Positions 43,872 through 52,009 of a stretch of DNA of 64,000 nt are shown one piece after another. Source of the stretch: Deltaproteobacteria bacterium GWA2_38_16 (GTDB lineage: Bacteria; Bdellovibrionota; JACOXK01; 2-02-FULL-40-11); assembly GCA_001797335.1 (NCBI GenBank), contig MGPE01000005.1, positions 62,001 through 126,000 on the forward strand, given 5' to 3'. The notes under the pieces were generated by a model that was not told the origin of the DNA, did no database searches, and worked only from the letters and a program-made list of their open reading frames with translations. The position numbers were made by a program, and so were the translations under genes. Numbering within the stretch: the first letter of the stretch is position 1; each line of letters begins with the position of its first letter.

Positions 43872-45659
43872 ATGAAGAAATTTTTACTGTTTGTTTCCAT
43901 ACTCATGAGCCTAGGGACATTTTCCATCAATGTGTTTTCAGAAGGGCGAGACGTCATTACAGCCAGCCAGTTAGCCCGATTTAATTTTGCAGAAGAAGTT
44001 AAAGTTTTGGATGCTCCAGAAGGATATCCAAAAGAAATAGTAGAGTTGTTAAGTCAGGAAATTCAAGAATGTGGTTTGTCATCTTTGGGGCCAGCATGCT
44101 TAGATTCTCAGTTTTCAGGCCAGTTCTTTTTTTTCATGGCTCCTACCATAGAATCTTCTGAAAGTTTTATTTTCCTTTCCCAATTTTCCCATAAAAATTT
44201 AAACCATGTTTTTGCTCAAGCGGTTGAAGTTAGTCGAGATGAAGAGCATCACCCCATTATTTTATCTGCATCTCTCTTTGCTCTCGATGAATCTGTGAGC
44301 GATGAAGTACTTAAGAATGATTATTTATTAGGGCGTTTAAAGAAAATAATTGAAGTGAGGGTACCTTTAAATCCTATTCGGTTTTCATTGGAAAAATTGG
44401 ATTTAAATGAACTGGGGGATCGAAGTTTTTACCACATCATTAATTTCTTGATTCAAGATAATAATTTTAATGAAACTGAAAAAATTAGAACAGCCATTAC
44501 TCGTCATCAGGTATCTATTAAAAATTCCAAGCGGAGCCGATATCAACTGGAGTTTTTAAAATTAATTAGAAATTATTTTAAAGAAGAAAAATCTTTCTTA
44601 GTGGAAGTGGCCAGTGAATTTTTAAATTCTGAGTCTCGAAGCGCTTCTCAATTTGCAGCCATTTGTCTTGCTGAGCAGGAAGTAAGCTCCGATGTTATTC
44701 GCCAAAAAGTAAAAGAGGCTCTCCAAAGTTCTGGGGAATGGGAAATAAGACAATTGGCCGTTTTAGCGTTGAATAAAATTCGCCAAGGGGTAGAGGATGA
44801 AAATGCGTTGATTGCCAGACTTTCTGATTCTGATAGTGATGTTCAAAAAACAGCACTGCAAGTAGTTAAAACATTTGAGCTTTCCGATGAACATTTAGGG
44901 GCATTTGAAGGTTTATTAAACCATCATTCTTGGGCGGTGAGAAATATGGCCACACAGCTTGTGGGAATGGTTTTAACTCCTGCGGCTGCAGCGCTTCTTA
45001 TTCCTAGGCTTGCTGATTCTGATAGCGATGTTCAAAAATCTGCTGTTCAGGCGTTACAAAGATTTACGTTAACCAATGCTGAGCTGCCTGCTTTAGCGGT
45101 GCTTTTAAAAAATAATATTTCTTGGAAGGCGAGACAACTGGCCGTTTCTTTTATTGCCACCCTTAAAACATCCGAAGCTTTGCATGCCATCATACCCATG
45201 CTTTCAGATCCTGATAATGATGTTCAAACGATGACCGTTCAGAAATTAAATACATGGGACGAATTTACCAATGCTGAGCTTCCTTTCTTCGTAGATCTTT
45301 TGAGATATCGTGCCTGGAAAACCAGAAATTTAGCAGTTCAGTTTATTGGAAAAATTAAAACCGACGAAGCAATCACTGCATTAATTCCCATGCTTAAGGA
45401 TTCTGACAGCGATGTTCGAAAATCTACCATTGCGCAGTTAAGAGAAAGAAATTTTAATGATGTGCATGTTGATTTATTGATTCAGGTGTTAAATTCCAAA
45501 GACTGGCAGGCTAGAACTCTGGCTGCTCAATATTTAGGGACAACTTCAAGTCAAAAAGCCTTGGATGCTTTGGTTGATCGGCTGTTAATTGAAACCGATA
45601 GCGATGCTACCCGTGAAATTAAGCAAGCTATCAAGAATATCAAATCAAAGCGGTCATAA
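43872..45659 (+). CDS. Secreted HEAT-repeat protein
   Basis: 595 residues with a signal peptide (about 1-23). From about residue 265 to the end it is built of HEAT-like helical repeats in a double period of about 66 residues; the recurring phrase is DSDSDVQK(S/T)A followed by SWKARQLAV or AWKTRNLAV. Such solenoids bind other proteins. Residues 24-260 are not recognised. It has its own promoter and a GGAGGG ribosome binding site. The repeats are similar enough to suggest recent internal duplication. Confidence 0.85.
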   Translation: MKKFLLFVSILMSLGTFSINVFSEGRDVITASQLARFNFAEEVKVLDAPEGYPKEIVELLSQEIQECGLSSLGPACLDSQFSGQFFFFMAPTIESSESFIFLSQFSHKNLNHVFAQAVEVSRDEEHHPIILSASLFALDESVSDEVLKNDYLLGRLKKIIEVRVPLNPIRFSLEKLDLNELGDRSFYHIINFLIQDNNFNETEKIRTAITRHQVSIKNSKRSRYQLEFLKLIRNYFKEEKSFLVEVASEFLNSESRSASQFAAICLAEQEVSSDVIRQKVKEALQSSGEWEIRQLAVLALNKIRQGVEDENALIARLSDSDSDVQKTALQVVKTFELSDEHLGAFEGLLNHHSWAVRNMATQLVGMVLTPAAAALLIPRLADSDSDVQKSAVQALQRFTLTNAELPALAVLLKNNISWKARQLAVSFIATLKTSEALHAIIPMLSDPDNDVQTMTVQKLNTWDEFTNAELPFFVDLLRYRAWKTRNLAVQFIGKIKTDEAITALIPMLKDSDSDVRKSTIAQLRERNFNDVHVDLLIQVLNSKDWQARTLAAQYLGTTSSQKALDALVDRLLIETDSDATREIKQAIKNIKSKRS

Positions 45660-45745
45660 ATAATTTTTTATTTGAAGTCCTATTTTTCGTTTTTGAATGT
45701 CTACTTGAGCGGGTGTCCGTAAAAGATCTTTTAAAGCTTTAAAAA

Positions 45746-45778
45746 TGACCTGCCCCCGGCTTGACCGGGGGGATCTAG
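45746..45778. repeat. Dispersed palindromic repeat (CCCCCGGCTTGACCGGGGGGAT type)
   Basis: CCCCCGG/CCGGGGG stem around CTTGA, flanked by TGACCTG and GATCTAG. It lies between the HEAT-repeat gene and the convergent membrane protein gene. It belongs to the same class as the copies at 53241 and 54285. Confidence 0.85.
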
Positions 45779-45808
45779 TATTAAAAGCTAGGTGACTTAC
45801 GTGGCAAG

Positions 45809-46228
45809 CTAATCCAAATCTATTGATTTTACAGGTTTGAAATAAAACAAAAGACCCAATGAAATTGTAGAGCAAATAAGTATGTATAGAAGTGACTTAT
45901 ATCCCCAGGAAAGCAATGTGCCAAAAGAGAAGATCCCTATAATAGAGCCATAGTAAACATGTGAAATTATTAGTAAGCATATGGAAAATAAAGTTGTTTC
46001 TCTTTTAAAGAAACTCCGAAAAAAGCTGCTTAATGAAAATTTTTTGATTAAAAAAGCGCTGACGATTGTTAATCCACATAAAGGCTTAAAGAGTCCTAGT
46101 TGTATATCTGTTAAATGCGATTCGAGTTTTAAAGAAATCATAATTTGAGCTGAAAAAATGCTTGTAATTGCAAAAAATAAGACAATTCCCCATTCAATCT
46201 GGTCAATTATATATAAGAATTTACGCAT
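45809..46228 (-). CDS. Small membrane protein of unknown function
   Basis: Not recognised. 139 residues with four predicted membrane helices (about 12-30, 45-63, 78-98 and 105-128) and a short polar tail. The start at 46228 has only a weak ribosome binding site. It stands alone: convergent with the HEAT-repeat gene and preceded by the 46229-46539 region, which holds a dispersed repeat and a gspN remnant. Confidence 0.65.
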   Translation of the reverse strand: MRKFLYIIDQIEWGIVLFFAITSIFSAQIMISLKLESHLTDIQLGLFKPLCGLTIVSAFLIKKFSLSSFFRSFFKRETTLFSICLLIISHVYYGSIIGIFSFGTLLSWGYKSLLYILICSTISLGLLFYFKPVKSIDLD

Positions 46229-46308
46229 GGAGATGATTTTATGTTAAACATTATATTAAGTCAAATTACCTTGGAATAGTATCTGTCGATAACAGCATGT
46301 GAGCATAA

Positions 46309-46341
46309 CAGATCCTTCGGGCTTCGCCCTCAGGATGACAG
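46309..46341. repeat. Dispersed palindromic repeat (AGATCCTTCGGGCTTCGCCC type)
   Basis: Begins AGATCCTTCGGG and ends CCCTCAGGATGACA; GGGC-TTC-GCCC forms the inner hairpin. Inverted relative to 8593. It ends 10 bp before the gspN remnant. Confidence 0.8.
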
Positions 46342-46351
46342 GTAGAACACA

Positions 46352-46454
46352 TTATGATTTTTTGGGGAGGGCCATGGGGGCAGCAAGCGTGCCGGTGATA
46401 TTTAAGGAATAAAATCCAGAGCTGTCTAGGGCGTTGGCATAGAGATCTTCTTTT
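46352..46454 (-). pseudogene. Remnant of the gspN 3' end with an internal deletion
   Basis: 46352-46438 matches 47811-47897 (the last 87 bp of gspN) with one mismatch, starting exactly at the stop codon. Then 46432-46454 matches 48017-48039 perfectly. The two blocks share CGTTGGC, so 126 bp were lost between two short direct repeats. The rest of the 46229-46539 gap is non-coding. It shows that the gspN 3' end was once duplicated, with copy A of the gene-pair cassette now lying between the two copies. Confidence 0.9.
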
Positions 46455-46539
46455 CTTTTTATGCTTGAATAATAAAATTCTTTTTGCCATACTTTTCTGG
46501 TTCATTCCTAAAAACGCAGTTTCTTAAATAGAGGACAAG

Positions 46540-46947
46540 ATGAAAAAAATAGTTCAAATTATTTGCTTGGGGGTAGTCTTAGCATGGACCAGTTTTGGAT
46601 TTTCCAATTTTGAGTCTATATCTCAAATTGAGGGGACATGGGTGGGGCAAGTGGATGAAAATAATTGTATTTTCCCCTCCATGGCAAAATTTATTACTTT
46701 AGACAATATTGTAACAGGTATTATACGCGAAGTAGGTTCGTGGTCTTCTGAAACATGCACGCCTTCTAGTTATTATGTGAACGTTTTTGGTGAAGGATTT
46801 ATCAAAACGGATTCTGAAACCATTATTTTCCCAAAAGAGGGGGGATTTATAGAATTTCAACTCTCCGATGATGGGAATACGCTCACAGGGAAGGCCTATT
46901 TTAGTGGAAAACTCTATTCAAAATACGAGCTATTTCGGGATAAATAA
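46540..46947 (+). CDS. Small secreted protein of unknown function
   Basis: 135 residues with a signal peptide (about 1-22). IEGTWVGQV at the start of the mature part, alternating strands and a final LTGKAYFSGK pattern suggest a small lipocalin-like barrel; a comparable IDGTWKGTI-type start is seen in the 61669 gene. Two cysteines (NNCIF, ETCTP) may form a disulfide. It lies between the gspN remnant and the gene-pair cassette copy A and is convergent with the latter. Confidence 0.72.
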   Translation: MKKIVQIICLGVVLAWTSFGFSNFESISQIEGTWVGQVDENNCIFPSMAKFITLDNIVTGIIREVGSWSSETCTPSSYYVNVFGEGFIKTDSETIIFPKEGGFIEFQLSDDGNTLTGKAYFSGKLYSKYELFRDK

Positions 46948-46955
46948 TTTTACTT

Positions 46956-47423
46956 TTAAAATTTTTTTAAATTTTTGCGGGCAATCTTTAAACGTTCTTC
47001 ATAGTCTTTTTCAGTATAACCTGCCTCTTTGATCCATTTCTTTCTGAGCTCTTTTTCTTTTTTTCTATGTAGATATCTCCAATTAGGAGGTAATGCACAA
47101 ATTTTGTTATCTTCAATAAGAAGATCAGCTATATTAATATTGAAGTTATGATCATCTATAAAAAAAATTTTTTTTGTTAATTTTTTAAGAAATTTTTCAT
47201 ATGTAAATTCTGGATCTTTTTTTTTGAGCTTGGTTATTTGCCGATTAATCCACAACAGCATATGGGGATCCTCATAGTCAAAGGGTGGCAATAATATTGA
47301 TGTTCCTGGTATCTTAATAGGACTAACTTTTTTTATATTTTCTATATGATTGTCTTTTGACTGCGTTCCCAAGACGTACTCGGACTTTTTTTTCAAATTC
47401 TTTTGATCTATCGTAATATCCAT
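46956..47423 (-). CDS. Gene-pair cassette copy A, second gene (unknown function)
   Basis: 155 residues. Not recognised. The ATG at 47423 lies 101 bp inside the first gene, one base out of phase, and has its own AAAGGA about 9 nt upstream. The N-terminus is basic (KKKSEY, then QSKDN); the centre LKKKDPEFTYEKFLKKL and the Lys/Arg-rich end look helical. It parallels the 63185 gene: same overlap phase, KK-SE and SKDN near the start, and a later K-KK-P-x-x-T pattern. Overall similarity is low, but the shared arrangement supports a paralogous pair. Confidence 0.72.
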   Translation of the reverse strand: MDITIDQKNLKKKSEYVLGTQSKDNHIENIKKVSPIKIPGTSILLPPFDYEDPHMLLWINRQITKLKKKDPEFTYEKFLKKLTKKIFFIDDHNFNINIADLLIEDNKICALPPNWRYLHRKKEKELRKKWIKEAGYTEKDYEERLKIARKNLKKF

Positions 47424-47697
47424 TACTTTTTATCCTTTCGTATACTTTACTAACAAGCTCTTGTTCATCCCGATAAAAAATGAATTCCCCAGTTTTAACA
47501 CCAAAATGATATAAGTAAATAGCATAGCGAAAAAGAGCCTGTAAATTTTTATTATGCAGATAAGGTATATATGCTCTGTCAATATCTGGAAGATACAGTC
47601 CTTCCATTTCTCGGTCAATGCAGGATTTATCTTTTAGCCATTGCTCTGTAATAGCGTTCAGTTCTTCATCTGTATAATGAGTAGCATATTTTCCCAT
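47323..47697 (-). CDS. Gene-pair cassette copy A, first gene (unknown function)
   Basis: 124 residues from ATG 47697. Its first 24 residues (beginning MGKYATHYTDEELNAI) are identical to those of the 62908 gene; beyond that similarity falls to roughly 40 percent, with conserved ALFR-A-YLY, NGYY and VKRQS. The frame can be read upstream, but substitutions between copies hit all codon positions there and only third positions after the ATG, which places the start here. No ribosome binding site precedes it. A GG-N10-GC element and a hairpin lie upstream. Predicted cytoplasmic, helical; function unknown. Confidence 0.82.
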   Translation of the reverse strand: MGKYATHYTDEELNAITEQWLKDKSCIDREMEGLYLPDIDRAYIPYLHNKNLQALFRYAIYLYHFGVKTGEFIFYRDEQELVSKVYERIKSNGYYDRSKEFEKKVRVRLGNAVKRQSYRKYKKS

Positions 47698-47710
47698 GGT
47701 GGCAGAATAT

Positions 47711-47725
47711 GCAATCCTTGTGCCA
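47711..47725 (-). promoter_or_regulatory. Sigma-54-like (-24/-12) element before cassette A
   Basis: On the minus strand TGGCACAAGGATTGC gives GG-N10-GC and a near-perfect match to the -24/-12 consensus. The copy B element at 62880 keeps GG-N10-GC despite substitutions around it. Transcription would begin at or next to the ATG at 47697, giving a nearly leaderless message. Confidence 0.5.
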
Positions 47726-47754
47726 GGGGTTTTGAGCTTAAATGTCAAAAAATG

Positions 47755-47772
47755 CGGACGGAAAACCGTCCG
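47755..47772 (-). terminator. Hairpin with T-run upstream of cassette A (gspN terminator or cassette boundary)
   Basis: CGGACGG-TTTT-CCGTCCG, a perfect 7 bp GC-rich stem, followed on the minus strand by CATTTTTT. It lies 38 bp downstream of the gspN stop in the same direction and would terminate the type II secretion transcript. The identical hairpin occurs at 62833, so it is part of the duplicated module; similarity between copies begins at this hairpin. Confidence 0.8.
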
Positions 47773-47810
47773 ATATGCTGAAGGTTTGGGCACCTTTTTT
47801 CAGTGCTATT

Positions 47811-48692
47811 TTATGATTTTTTGGGGAGGGCCATGGGAGCAGCAAGCGTGCCGGTGATATTTAAGGAATAAAATCCAGAGCTGTCTAGGGCGTTGGCGAT
47901 AAAGGGCAGAAACATTCCAAATTCTTTTTTCATTTTTTCGGATAATTTAAATTTCAATACTAGATTTAAACGACTTTGATTAAGCGATCTTGAATTTAGT
48001 TGAATATCTCCCGTGACGTTGGCATAGAGATCTTCTTTTTCTCCTCCGAGATCAAACTTTTCTACCACAAAGCGATCTTTTTTCATATTTCCTTTAAGTG
48101 TAATATGAGAGAGCGAAATTTGAGGGATGGCCATGTTCATGACAGAGAGTTTATCTACTTTAAATTGCTGAATATTAATATTGGCATCTCCTTCGGTTAA
48201 ATTCATGGTTTGGAGATTTCCAGCTAAGCCAACATGAGCATCAATGGTGCCATTAATATCGGCAGGTAAAAAATCTTTAAAGTTTCGAACCAAATTAACG
48301 CTTTCTAAGGTTAAATCAAACGCCTGAGACTGCATCCCCTTATAATGCATAAATCCCTTGAGTGAGCCTTGAGGGAGTTCTACGGAAAATTTTACTTTGG
48401 GTTTAAACGTTATAAGCGACAGAAGAGAAGGTCCGGCTGTCATCTCTGGAATCCGAAGTGGAGGTGTATTTAAAGATTTATGGCTAAGCTCGACACCCGT
48501 TAACTTTACTCCCAAGGTTAACGTTGTTTTAAATTCTGTAGCATCAATCATGATGCCGGTGGCTTTTTCGAGCTGGATAAAAAATTTATCTTTGAGCTTT
48601 CCATAGGGGAAATTGAGATAGGTTGAAAACACAAAAATAAAAATCCCAAAAGCTACGTATCCACTATATCGCATGATTTTTTGTGTATTCAT
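47811..48692 (-). CDS. gspN: Type II secretion system protein GspN
   Basis: 293 residues; inner membrane helix about 11-28 followed by a periplasmic domain related to AsmA/GspN (LTLGVKLTGVELSH, NINIQQFKVDKL). GspN is an accessory type II secretion component common in deltaproteobacteria. It is the last gene of the gsp operon, 12 bp after gspM. A truncated second copy of its 3' end lies at 46352-46454. Confidence 0.85.
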   Translation of the reverse strand: MNTQKIMRYSGYVAFGIFIFVFSTYLNFPYGKLKDKFFIQLEKATGIMIDATEFKTTLTLGVKLTGVELSHKSLNTPPLRIPEMTAGPSLLSLITFKPKVKFSVELPQGSLKGFMHYKGMQSQAFDLTLESVNLVRNFKDFLPADINGTIDAHVGLAGNLQTMNLTEGDANINIQQFKVDKLSVMNMAIPQISLSHITLKGNMKKDRFVVEKFDLGGEKEDLYANVTGDIQLNSRSLNQSRLNLVLKFKLSEKMKKEFGMFLPFIANALDSSGFYSLNITGTLAAPMALPKKS

Positions 48693-48704
48693 TTTTTCCC
48701 TATA

Positions 48705-49331
48705 TTATTCCTTTGGCTTATACGACGATACTTTAAAGGTTACATTTAAATATTGTGGGTTATCAAATCTGGGTTTAACACGAACTTCTCGTAAATTCAT
48801 GTTATTGGCAGATGATTCAATTTTATAAAAGTAATCTGTTAGTTGTCTGAGCGATACTTTAACAAGCTGTACGGTGGCTTCGGTTTCTATAAAGTAATTT
48901 CCTGGGGGAAGTTGCTTGGGACTAATGGACTCAATGGATTCTCTGCCAATTTGAGAAGCTTGGGCCAGCTGTTCCAATGCCGAAAGCAATGAAAAATCTG
49001 AACTTTGACGTTTGGCTTCTCTTTCTAGCTGTTTTAAAATCATATCTTGTTCTTTAAATTGTTCTTGGTATCTGGAGAGTTCTTTTAAATTGATATTTTT
49101 ATTTTCAATTTCTTCTTTTAAGGAATCCAGCGTGCTATAGCCTAAATATACGAAAAAAAGAACCAAGAGCACGCCCCCCGCAATAAAGCCAATACCGGCT
49201 ATATTTTTTTGATCCGGAGGAAGTCCATCGTACCAGCTAACAACAGGAGCCAGATATTTATTCTCTCTTAATTTTGCGATGGAGAATTGTTCTTTTAAAC
49301 TATCCAATTTTAGTATGTCTAAAAGTGCCAT
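48705..49331 (-). CDS. gspM: Type II secretion system protein GspM
   Basis: 208 residues: short cytoplasmic N-terminus, membrane helix about 43-63, coiled coil about 68-100 and a periplasmic ferredoxin-like domain (about 110-208) with VQLVKVSLRQLTDYFYKIE. It anchors GspL/GspE in the inner-membrane platform. It begins 3 bp after gspL. The sequence is PilO-like, as usual for GspM of this branch. Confidence 0.85.
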   Translation of the reverse strand: MALLDILKLDSLKEQFSIAKLRENKYLAPVVSWYDGLPPDQKNIAGIGFIAGGVLLVLFFVYLGYSTLDSLKEEIENKNINLKELSRYQEQFKEQDMILKQLEREAKRQSSDFSLLSALEQLAQASQIGRESIESISPKQLPPGNYFIETEATVQLVKVSLRQLTDYFYKIESSANNMNLREVRVKPRFDNPQYLNVTFKVSSYKPKE

Positions 49332-49334
49332 GGT

Positions 49335-50942
49335 TTATTTCTTTGCCGTTTTTATGTCAAAAGTCATTGTAAAATCCTTATTTTGTCCATCGGATGCGGT
49401 TGAAATTTCTCCTTTTGCGACTTTGGTAAATTTAGGATTGTTTTTTAAACTTTTTTCAATGTTGTCGATCGAATTAAAAGAATCTGAAATGGCGGCAATT
49501 TTAATTTTCCCATCGACAATAGAAAGTTCTCGAACATCAAATAAAACATTTTTAGGCACAAGAGCGGAAACTTCTTGGAGAATCTGAAGGGTGGTTAAGG
49601 TATCCCCCTTGGTTCCTCCCAAGGCTTCTATTTTTTCTTTTTGTTCTTTGGATTTTTTAGTTAAAAAAGCCCGAAGTTGGGTGGCATCTTCTAAAAGATT
49701 ATCAGAGATTTTTAAGGGGAATTTTTTAATCACTTCTACCATTTGTTGATCAATCTTTTTAAGAGTAGAGCGCAGAATAAAATAATTTCCAATCATGTTC
49801 ACAAATAAAATAGCAATAATCAGCCCCCCCATTCCCAAGAGGTATCGAACTTCTTTTCCCAGAGGGCCCGCTTGGTATTTTGAAAATTCTCCTTTTCTAA
49901 AATTAAATTGTTCAGAATAATTTCTACCGACACATCCTAATGCCAATGACAACACGGTTGATACTTTGGCATTATTTTCGTCGTTATCGGCGATGTTATT
50001 CATGGTGTAGGAGTTTAAAATTTTTAAAGGGACTACTTCTAAAGAAAGTTCTTGGGATAAATACGCCGGTAGATTTCGAAGCAGAGAAGACCCCCCACTT
50101 AAAAAAAGTTTTCGAACAACACCATGGCCTTTAGAGCGATTGGATTGAAAGGTTTGATTGAGCTGACCGATAAGTGGATCTAGAGCTTTTTTAATACATT
50201 CTGAAAATTTAGCCTGATCGGCAGTAACATTCGTGGTGTCTGTGAGAACAAATCCGTTATCAATTTTAGCTTTTTCAGCGTCCTCAAAAGACAGTTTATA
50301 ATTTTCTTGGATGGTCTGTGTAATGGCCTGTCCAGCGATAGAAATAGATCGGACGTGATTAATTTTGCCATCATCCACAATGCACAAAGCCGTTTGGCTT
50401 CGTCCTATGTTTACCAGAGCATACACTTCTCCGGGTTCTTCCCAATTAAATTTAGTGAGATTAAAAAGGCTAATGGCATCCATGGTTAAAAGATCGGGAG
50501 AGCTTTCTGGGATTTCAAAAAGAGAAAGCCTTTCTTGAATAATATCTTTGGGAGTAATGAGGGTGAGAAGGGTTGTATTTTTTTCTCCTTTAGCCAAAAT
50601 TTGGTAGTCAAACACAATGTCTTCTAAAGCAAAAGGAATGTGTTCTTCAAGTTCAAAGGGGAGCGTTTGTTTAATTTTAGATTTGTCAGCGAAGGGAAGG
50701 GTAATTATTCTTGAAGATACAAATAGTCCTGATAAAGAAGAAATAACTTTATAAGGAGGCACGATATTATTTTTAAGAAAAATATTTTTAATGGCTTCTT
50801 TAACGACTTCGGGTTTGGGAAGTTCAAGAGTGAGGGGAAGTTTTTCTTCAAAAAAATCTAAAATTTCAAGTTGACGAAGGCCCATCTCCACTTCAATGGC
50901 TTTAACCGAGTAACTTCCAATATCGAGTCCAATAATCTTCAT
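49335..50942 (-). CDS. gspL: Type II secretion system protein GspL (PilM/PilN-like)
   Basis: 535 residues. The N-terminal 350 residues have the actin-like PilM/GspL cytoplasmic fold (IGLDIGSYSVKAIEVE, LVNIGRSQTALCIVDDG, LFLSGGSSLL); a membrane helix at about 368-390 is followed by a PilN-like periplasmic domain. It thus resembles a PilM-PilN fusion, the deltaproteobacterial GspL form. It recruits the GspE ATPase. The start overlaps the gspK stop by one base. Confidence 0.87.
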   Translation of the reverse strand: MKIIGLDIGSYSVKAIEVEMGLRQLEILDFFEEKLPLTLELPKPEVVKEAIKNIFLKNNIVPPYKVISSLSGLFVSSRIITLPFADKSKIKQTLPFELEEHIPFALEDIVFDYQILAKGEKNTTLLTLITPKDIIQERLSLFEIPESSPDLLTMDAISLFNLTKFNWEEPGEVYALVNIGRSQTALCIVDDGKINHVRSISIAGQAITQTIQENYKLSFEDAEKAKIDNGFVLTDTTNVTADQAKFSECIKKALDPLIGQLNQTFQSNRSKGHGVVRKLFLSGGSSLLRNLPAYLSQELSLEVVPLKILNSYTMNNIADNDENNAKVSTVLSLALGCVGRNYSEQFNFRKGEFSKYQAGPLGKEVRYLLGMGGLIIAILFVNMIGNYFILRSTLKKIDQQMVEVIKKFPLKISDNLLEDATQLRAFLTKKSKEQKEKIEALGGTKGDTLTTLQILQEVSALVPKNVLFDVRELSIVDGKIKIAAISDSFNSIDNIEKSLKNNPKFTKVAKGEISTASDGQNKDFTMTFDIKTAKK

Positions 50943-52009
50943 CAGTTCATATTCCAGTATACAATCTGAGGAGCTCCATCAGCCCCTGTTTTAGAGGTAT
51001 CTACGACCACGTGGGCCATTTGTGAGGTACCCCCAACTTCTCCCGTGGATTCAATGGAGTAAATTGTGGAATCTGTCTTTAAATTTAATTTTGGATCAAT
51101 TTTTTTAAATAATTTCTCTTCGCAATACTTGATAAAAGCATTTTTATCTTTAAAAGAGCCCATTTTTTGTCTGTCTTCGATAAGCTTTTTTACATCGTCT
51201 TCTGTAAAATCGGGACTCAGTGAAAGAAGGACAATACTATCCGCCGTGTTCACATTAATCCCTCCTGTAGGATACACGGTTATGTGGGGGAGAAGCAAGT
51301 CAAAGATGGTTTCATCGTCAAATCCTTCAATCAGCGCCAGTTCTGAAACGGTGTCCAAGGGGGTATTTTTACTTTGATAATGGATAGGCAAACGGCCATA
51401 GTAACTTTCTTCATCTCCTCCGCCTACCCGGTCTCGATCTTTATCAATCCAGTCGACAATATTATTAATGAGATCCGTAAAGCGAAGATCCCGATATTTT
51501 CGAAAGAATTCTTCATCAGAAGCCTTCTTTTGTTCAAAAATGGTATCCAGCTGTTGAATAACCGCTGGTCTGGTTTGTATATTTTCGAGGTCGTTGAGAT
51601 TAATTTTAGAGCCCTCATCAAAAATTTGAGCGGTGATTTTTCCATCTATTTTTGATTTTTGGGTGAGTTCTTCAATTTCTTTTCCGGTGCCAAACGTTGC
51701 TTTTTTCGATGCAATAGGAGGGTAAATAAACCCAAATTGCCAAATCATATCTAACATTCCGGCATTAAAACCAGGGATTTGCTTAACGATAGGATTATCT
51801 TTAATCATTTTATGAACTTTAAGCTCGAGCATCGCAAAATAAACGCCCGATCGTGCCAGGGCCTGAGCTTTTAGAGAGTTTTGAAAATTTTTAGAAATTT
51901 TAAAATTGATTTGAGAATTAAAAGTGAATTCTACCATCATCATGGAAAGCATGGAGATAGAGCTAATGACTAAAATCAAGGCCACTCCTTTTTTATTTGT
52001 CCAGATCAC
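50942..52009 (-). CDS. gspK: Type II secretion minor pseudopilin GspK
   Basis: 355 residues. Hydrophobic N-terminal helix GVALILVISSISMLSMMMVE after a short basic leader, then the large alpha-domain with SKINLNDLEN, NIVDWIDKD and a helix-hairpin-helix-like NVNTADSIVLLSL, typical of GspK. It caps the pseudopilus tip with GspI and GspJ, and its extra size is normal. ATGA-type overlap with gspJ. Confidence 0.9.
   Translation of the reverse strand: MIWTNKKGVALILVISSISMLSMMMVEFTFNSQINFKISKNFQNSLKAQALARSGVYFAMLELKVHKMIKDNPIVKQIPGFNAGMLDMIWQFGFIYPPIASKKATFGTGKEIEELTQKSKIDGKITAQIFDEGSKINLNDLENIQTRPAVIQQLDTIFEQKKASDEEFFRKYRDLRFTDLINNIVDWIDKDRDRVGGGDEESYYGRLPIHYQSKNTPLDTVSELALIEGFDDETIFDLLLPHITVYPTGGINVNTADSIVLLSLSPDFTEDDVKKLIEDRQKMGSFKDKNAFIKYCEEKLFKKIDPKLNLKTDSTIYSIESTGEVGGTSQMAHVVVDTSKTGADGAPQIVYWNMN

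Noticed and set aside
43827-44100. 14 bp repeat (GGGGCCAGCATGCT) before and inside the HEAT-repeat gene
   Set aside because: Matches of this length are expected by chance among all pairs in 64 kb, and one copy is just promoter spacer.
45654-45875. 73-residue frame across the 45746 repeat
   Set aside because: Its middle is repeat-derived (RSPRSSRGQV) and it overlaps a better supported membrane protein gene.
46266-46505. 79-residue frame across the gspN remnant
   Set aside because: It reads the remnant in a different frame from gspN and includes a dispersed repeat, so it is chance coding.
47738-47750. TTGACA between the cassette A hairpin and start as a -35 box
   Set aside because: There is no -10 at a usable distance, and the bases are not conserved in copy B.
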